Assembly: GCA_028281425.1 (NCBI GenBank)
Contig: JANQJX010000050.1
Span: forward strand, 1-7,670
Length of the DNA: 7,670 bases
Direction of reading: 5' to 3'
Source: Simkania sp.
GTDB taxonomy: Bacteria > Chlamydiota > Chlamydiia > Chlamydiales > Simkaniaceae
Shown: positions 7,113 through 7,670 of the stretch, in pieces
Numbering within the stretch: position 1 is the stretch's first letter
Layout of the letters: the number at the start of each line of letters is the position of its first letter
The notes under the pieces: model-generated
What the model was told of the DNA's origin: nothing
Seen by the model: only the letters and a program-made list of their open reading frames with translations
The model's database searches: none
Made by a program: the position numbers and the translations under genes

Positions 7113-7352
7113 TCAACCACTGACAGCTTTTGGAATAGGACCCATCCGATTCATTCCAAAAATAGTAAGTGATTTAGCCCGTATTTCGCGTACCTTCTCT
7201 GAAAAATCCACATATTCTGTTTCCTCACACATCCAATAAATTCTTTTAGGTGAGGTTGCAAATGGATCCATTCGAGAATTTTTTAGGTCTCGAAAAAGAC
7301 TCGCACAAGCCTTTTTGAAAGAGAGGGCATGCAAAATACAGATTAGAATCAA
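7113..7352 (-). CDS. Doubtful small ORF inside the inverted-repeat segment
   Basis: A 79-codon frame starting with TTG, with no ribosome binding site. The frame is closed upstream by a TAG within the right repeat arm (7376-7378), so it lies wholly inside the segment. The first 20 residues are hydrophobic (ILICILHALSF followed by KK), like a short signal or membrane anchor. The rest is polar and includes MCEETEYVDFSEKVREIRAK. An internal ATG at 7271 would give a 52-residue product. I recognise no family. It may be a chance frame, a remnant of a longer gene, or a small protein carried by the repeat-bounded segment. Confidence 0.22.
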   Translation of the reverse strand: MILICILHALSFKKACASLFRDLKNSRMDPFATSPKRIYWMCEETEYVDFSEKVREIRAKSLTIFGMNRMGPIPKAVSG

Positions 7353-7365
7353 TGAAGCGATAAAA

Positions 7366-7380
7366 ATTCGCTGCTACAAG
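7366..7380 (-). repeat. Right arm of the 15-base inverted repeat
   Basis: ATTCGCTGCTACAAG on the plus strand is the reverse complement of the arm at 7077-7091 apart from one base. Similarity stops just inside and just outside the arms, as for terminal inverted repeats of a small element, but the flanks show no direct repeat. Confidence 0.6.
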
Positions 7381-7554
7381 AATGAACTCGGGCTCAATCC
7401 CCTATTTCTGCTTTTTTAGTTCTTGTGATATTCGCGTATCATCTGCTCTGCTGCATTGGTTGCATTCAGCATTATGTGAAACTTTTGTTGATAGCTTTCA
7501 GATTGCTTTTTTAACTTCTCTAACTGGAAATATCGAATCATGTTGGGAAACTCT
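7381..7554. other. Stretch without a recognisable gene
   Basis: This 174-base stretch lies between the repeat segment and the hairpin run at the right edge. A 65-codon plus-strand frame (7382-7579) crosses it, but it runs into the hairpin region, lacks a ribosome site and resembles no protein I know. No promoter or RNA gene is evident. Confidence 0.4.
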
Positions 7555-7565
7555 CACACACGGTT

Positions 7566-7670
7566 GTGTGCCCAGCTAAGGCTGGTATATTCAGCAGGGG
7601 ACAGACCTGCTAGGGGAAAAGTCGAACCCCTATAGCTTGGATAGCAACATGGAAAGAAATTGAAATGCTG
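7566..7670 (+). mobile_element. Possible 5' end of a group II intron (cut by the window edge)
   Basis: From GTGTG at 7566, matching the GUGYG 5' consensus of group II introns, three perfect hairpins follow almost without gaps. CCAGC/GCTGG is at 7572-7576 and 7581-7585. AGCAGG/CCTGCT is at 7593-7598 and 7606-7611. AGGGG/CCCCT is at 7612-7616 and 7627-7631, with an AAAAGTCGAA loop. A GGGG-AAAAGTC-CCCC type arm near the start is a familiar look of domain I in bacterial introns. The region ends in GCAACATGG and a TGCTG that can pair back to CAGCA at 7592-7596. Only about 105 bases are visible, so the reverse transcriptase and domains V-VI cannot be checked. Another structured RNA is possible. Confidence 0.4.

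Noticed and set aside
7111..7133. GTCA/TGAC hairpin as aroDE terminator
   Set aside because: The stem is only four pairs and is followed by a short mixed T stretch, too weak to call.
7382..7579. 65-codon plus-strand ORF near the right edge
   Set aside because: No ribosome site or protein similarity, and its end runs into the hairpin run that looks like structured RNA.
7612..7631. tRNA T-arm-like GGGG-GTCGAA-CCCC
   Set aside because: The loop is 10 bases and lacks TTCGA, and no acceptor, D or anticodon arms can be fitted around it.

Overview
The window (7670 bases, AT-rich) is dominated by a shikimate-pathway locus. The most likely source is a member of the Chlamydiae, probably an environmental (Parachlamydia- or Simkania-like) lineage rather than Chlamydia itself. 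The grounds are the aroA-aroK-aroC gene order with overlapping ends, an aroB next door, and above all a fused aroDE gene (type I dehydroquinase joined to shikimate dehydrogenase), an arrangement typical of chlamydiae. AT-rich codon use, long homopolymer runs and weak ribosome binding sites also fit an intracellular bacterium. The taxonomic call is inference; no rRNA is present to test it.

Layout. Positions 11-754 (+): a multi-spanning membrane protein resembling the EI24/CysZ family, possibly cut by the left edge. Its end overlaps the end of aroC by 11 bases. Positions 744-3665 (-): a tight operon transcribed aroA, then aroK, then aroC, with a 4-base ATGA overlap and an 11- or 20-base overlap. 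Positions 3666-4120: a 455-base gap, AT-rich on the aroA side, with a GC-richer island of stem-loops towards aroB. Positions 4121-5245 (-): aroB. Positions 5246-5557: divergent control region and aroDE leader. Positions 5558-7063 (+): aroDE. Positions 7064-7670: no confident gene. It holds a 304-base segment bounded by a 15-base inverted repeat, then a run of hairpins at the right edge that may be the start of a group II intron.

Function. The five aro genes encode six of the seven steps from DAHP to chorismate: AroB makes 3-dehydroquinate, AroDE carries out the next two steps to shikimate, AroK phosphorylates it, AroA adds the enolpyruvyl group and AroC makes chorismate. DAHP synthase (step one) is not in the window. 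All five proteins keep their main catalytic motifs. Points of note are the substitutions in AroA next to the glycine of its GNxG loop, a replaced shikimate-binding serine in the AroE domain, and a terminator-like hairpin inside the possible 46-residue N-terminal extension of AroDE.
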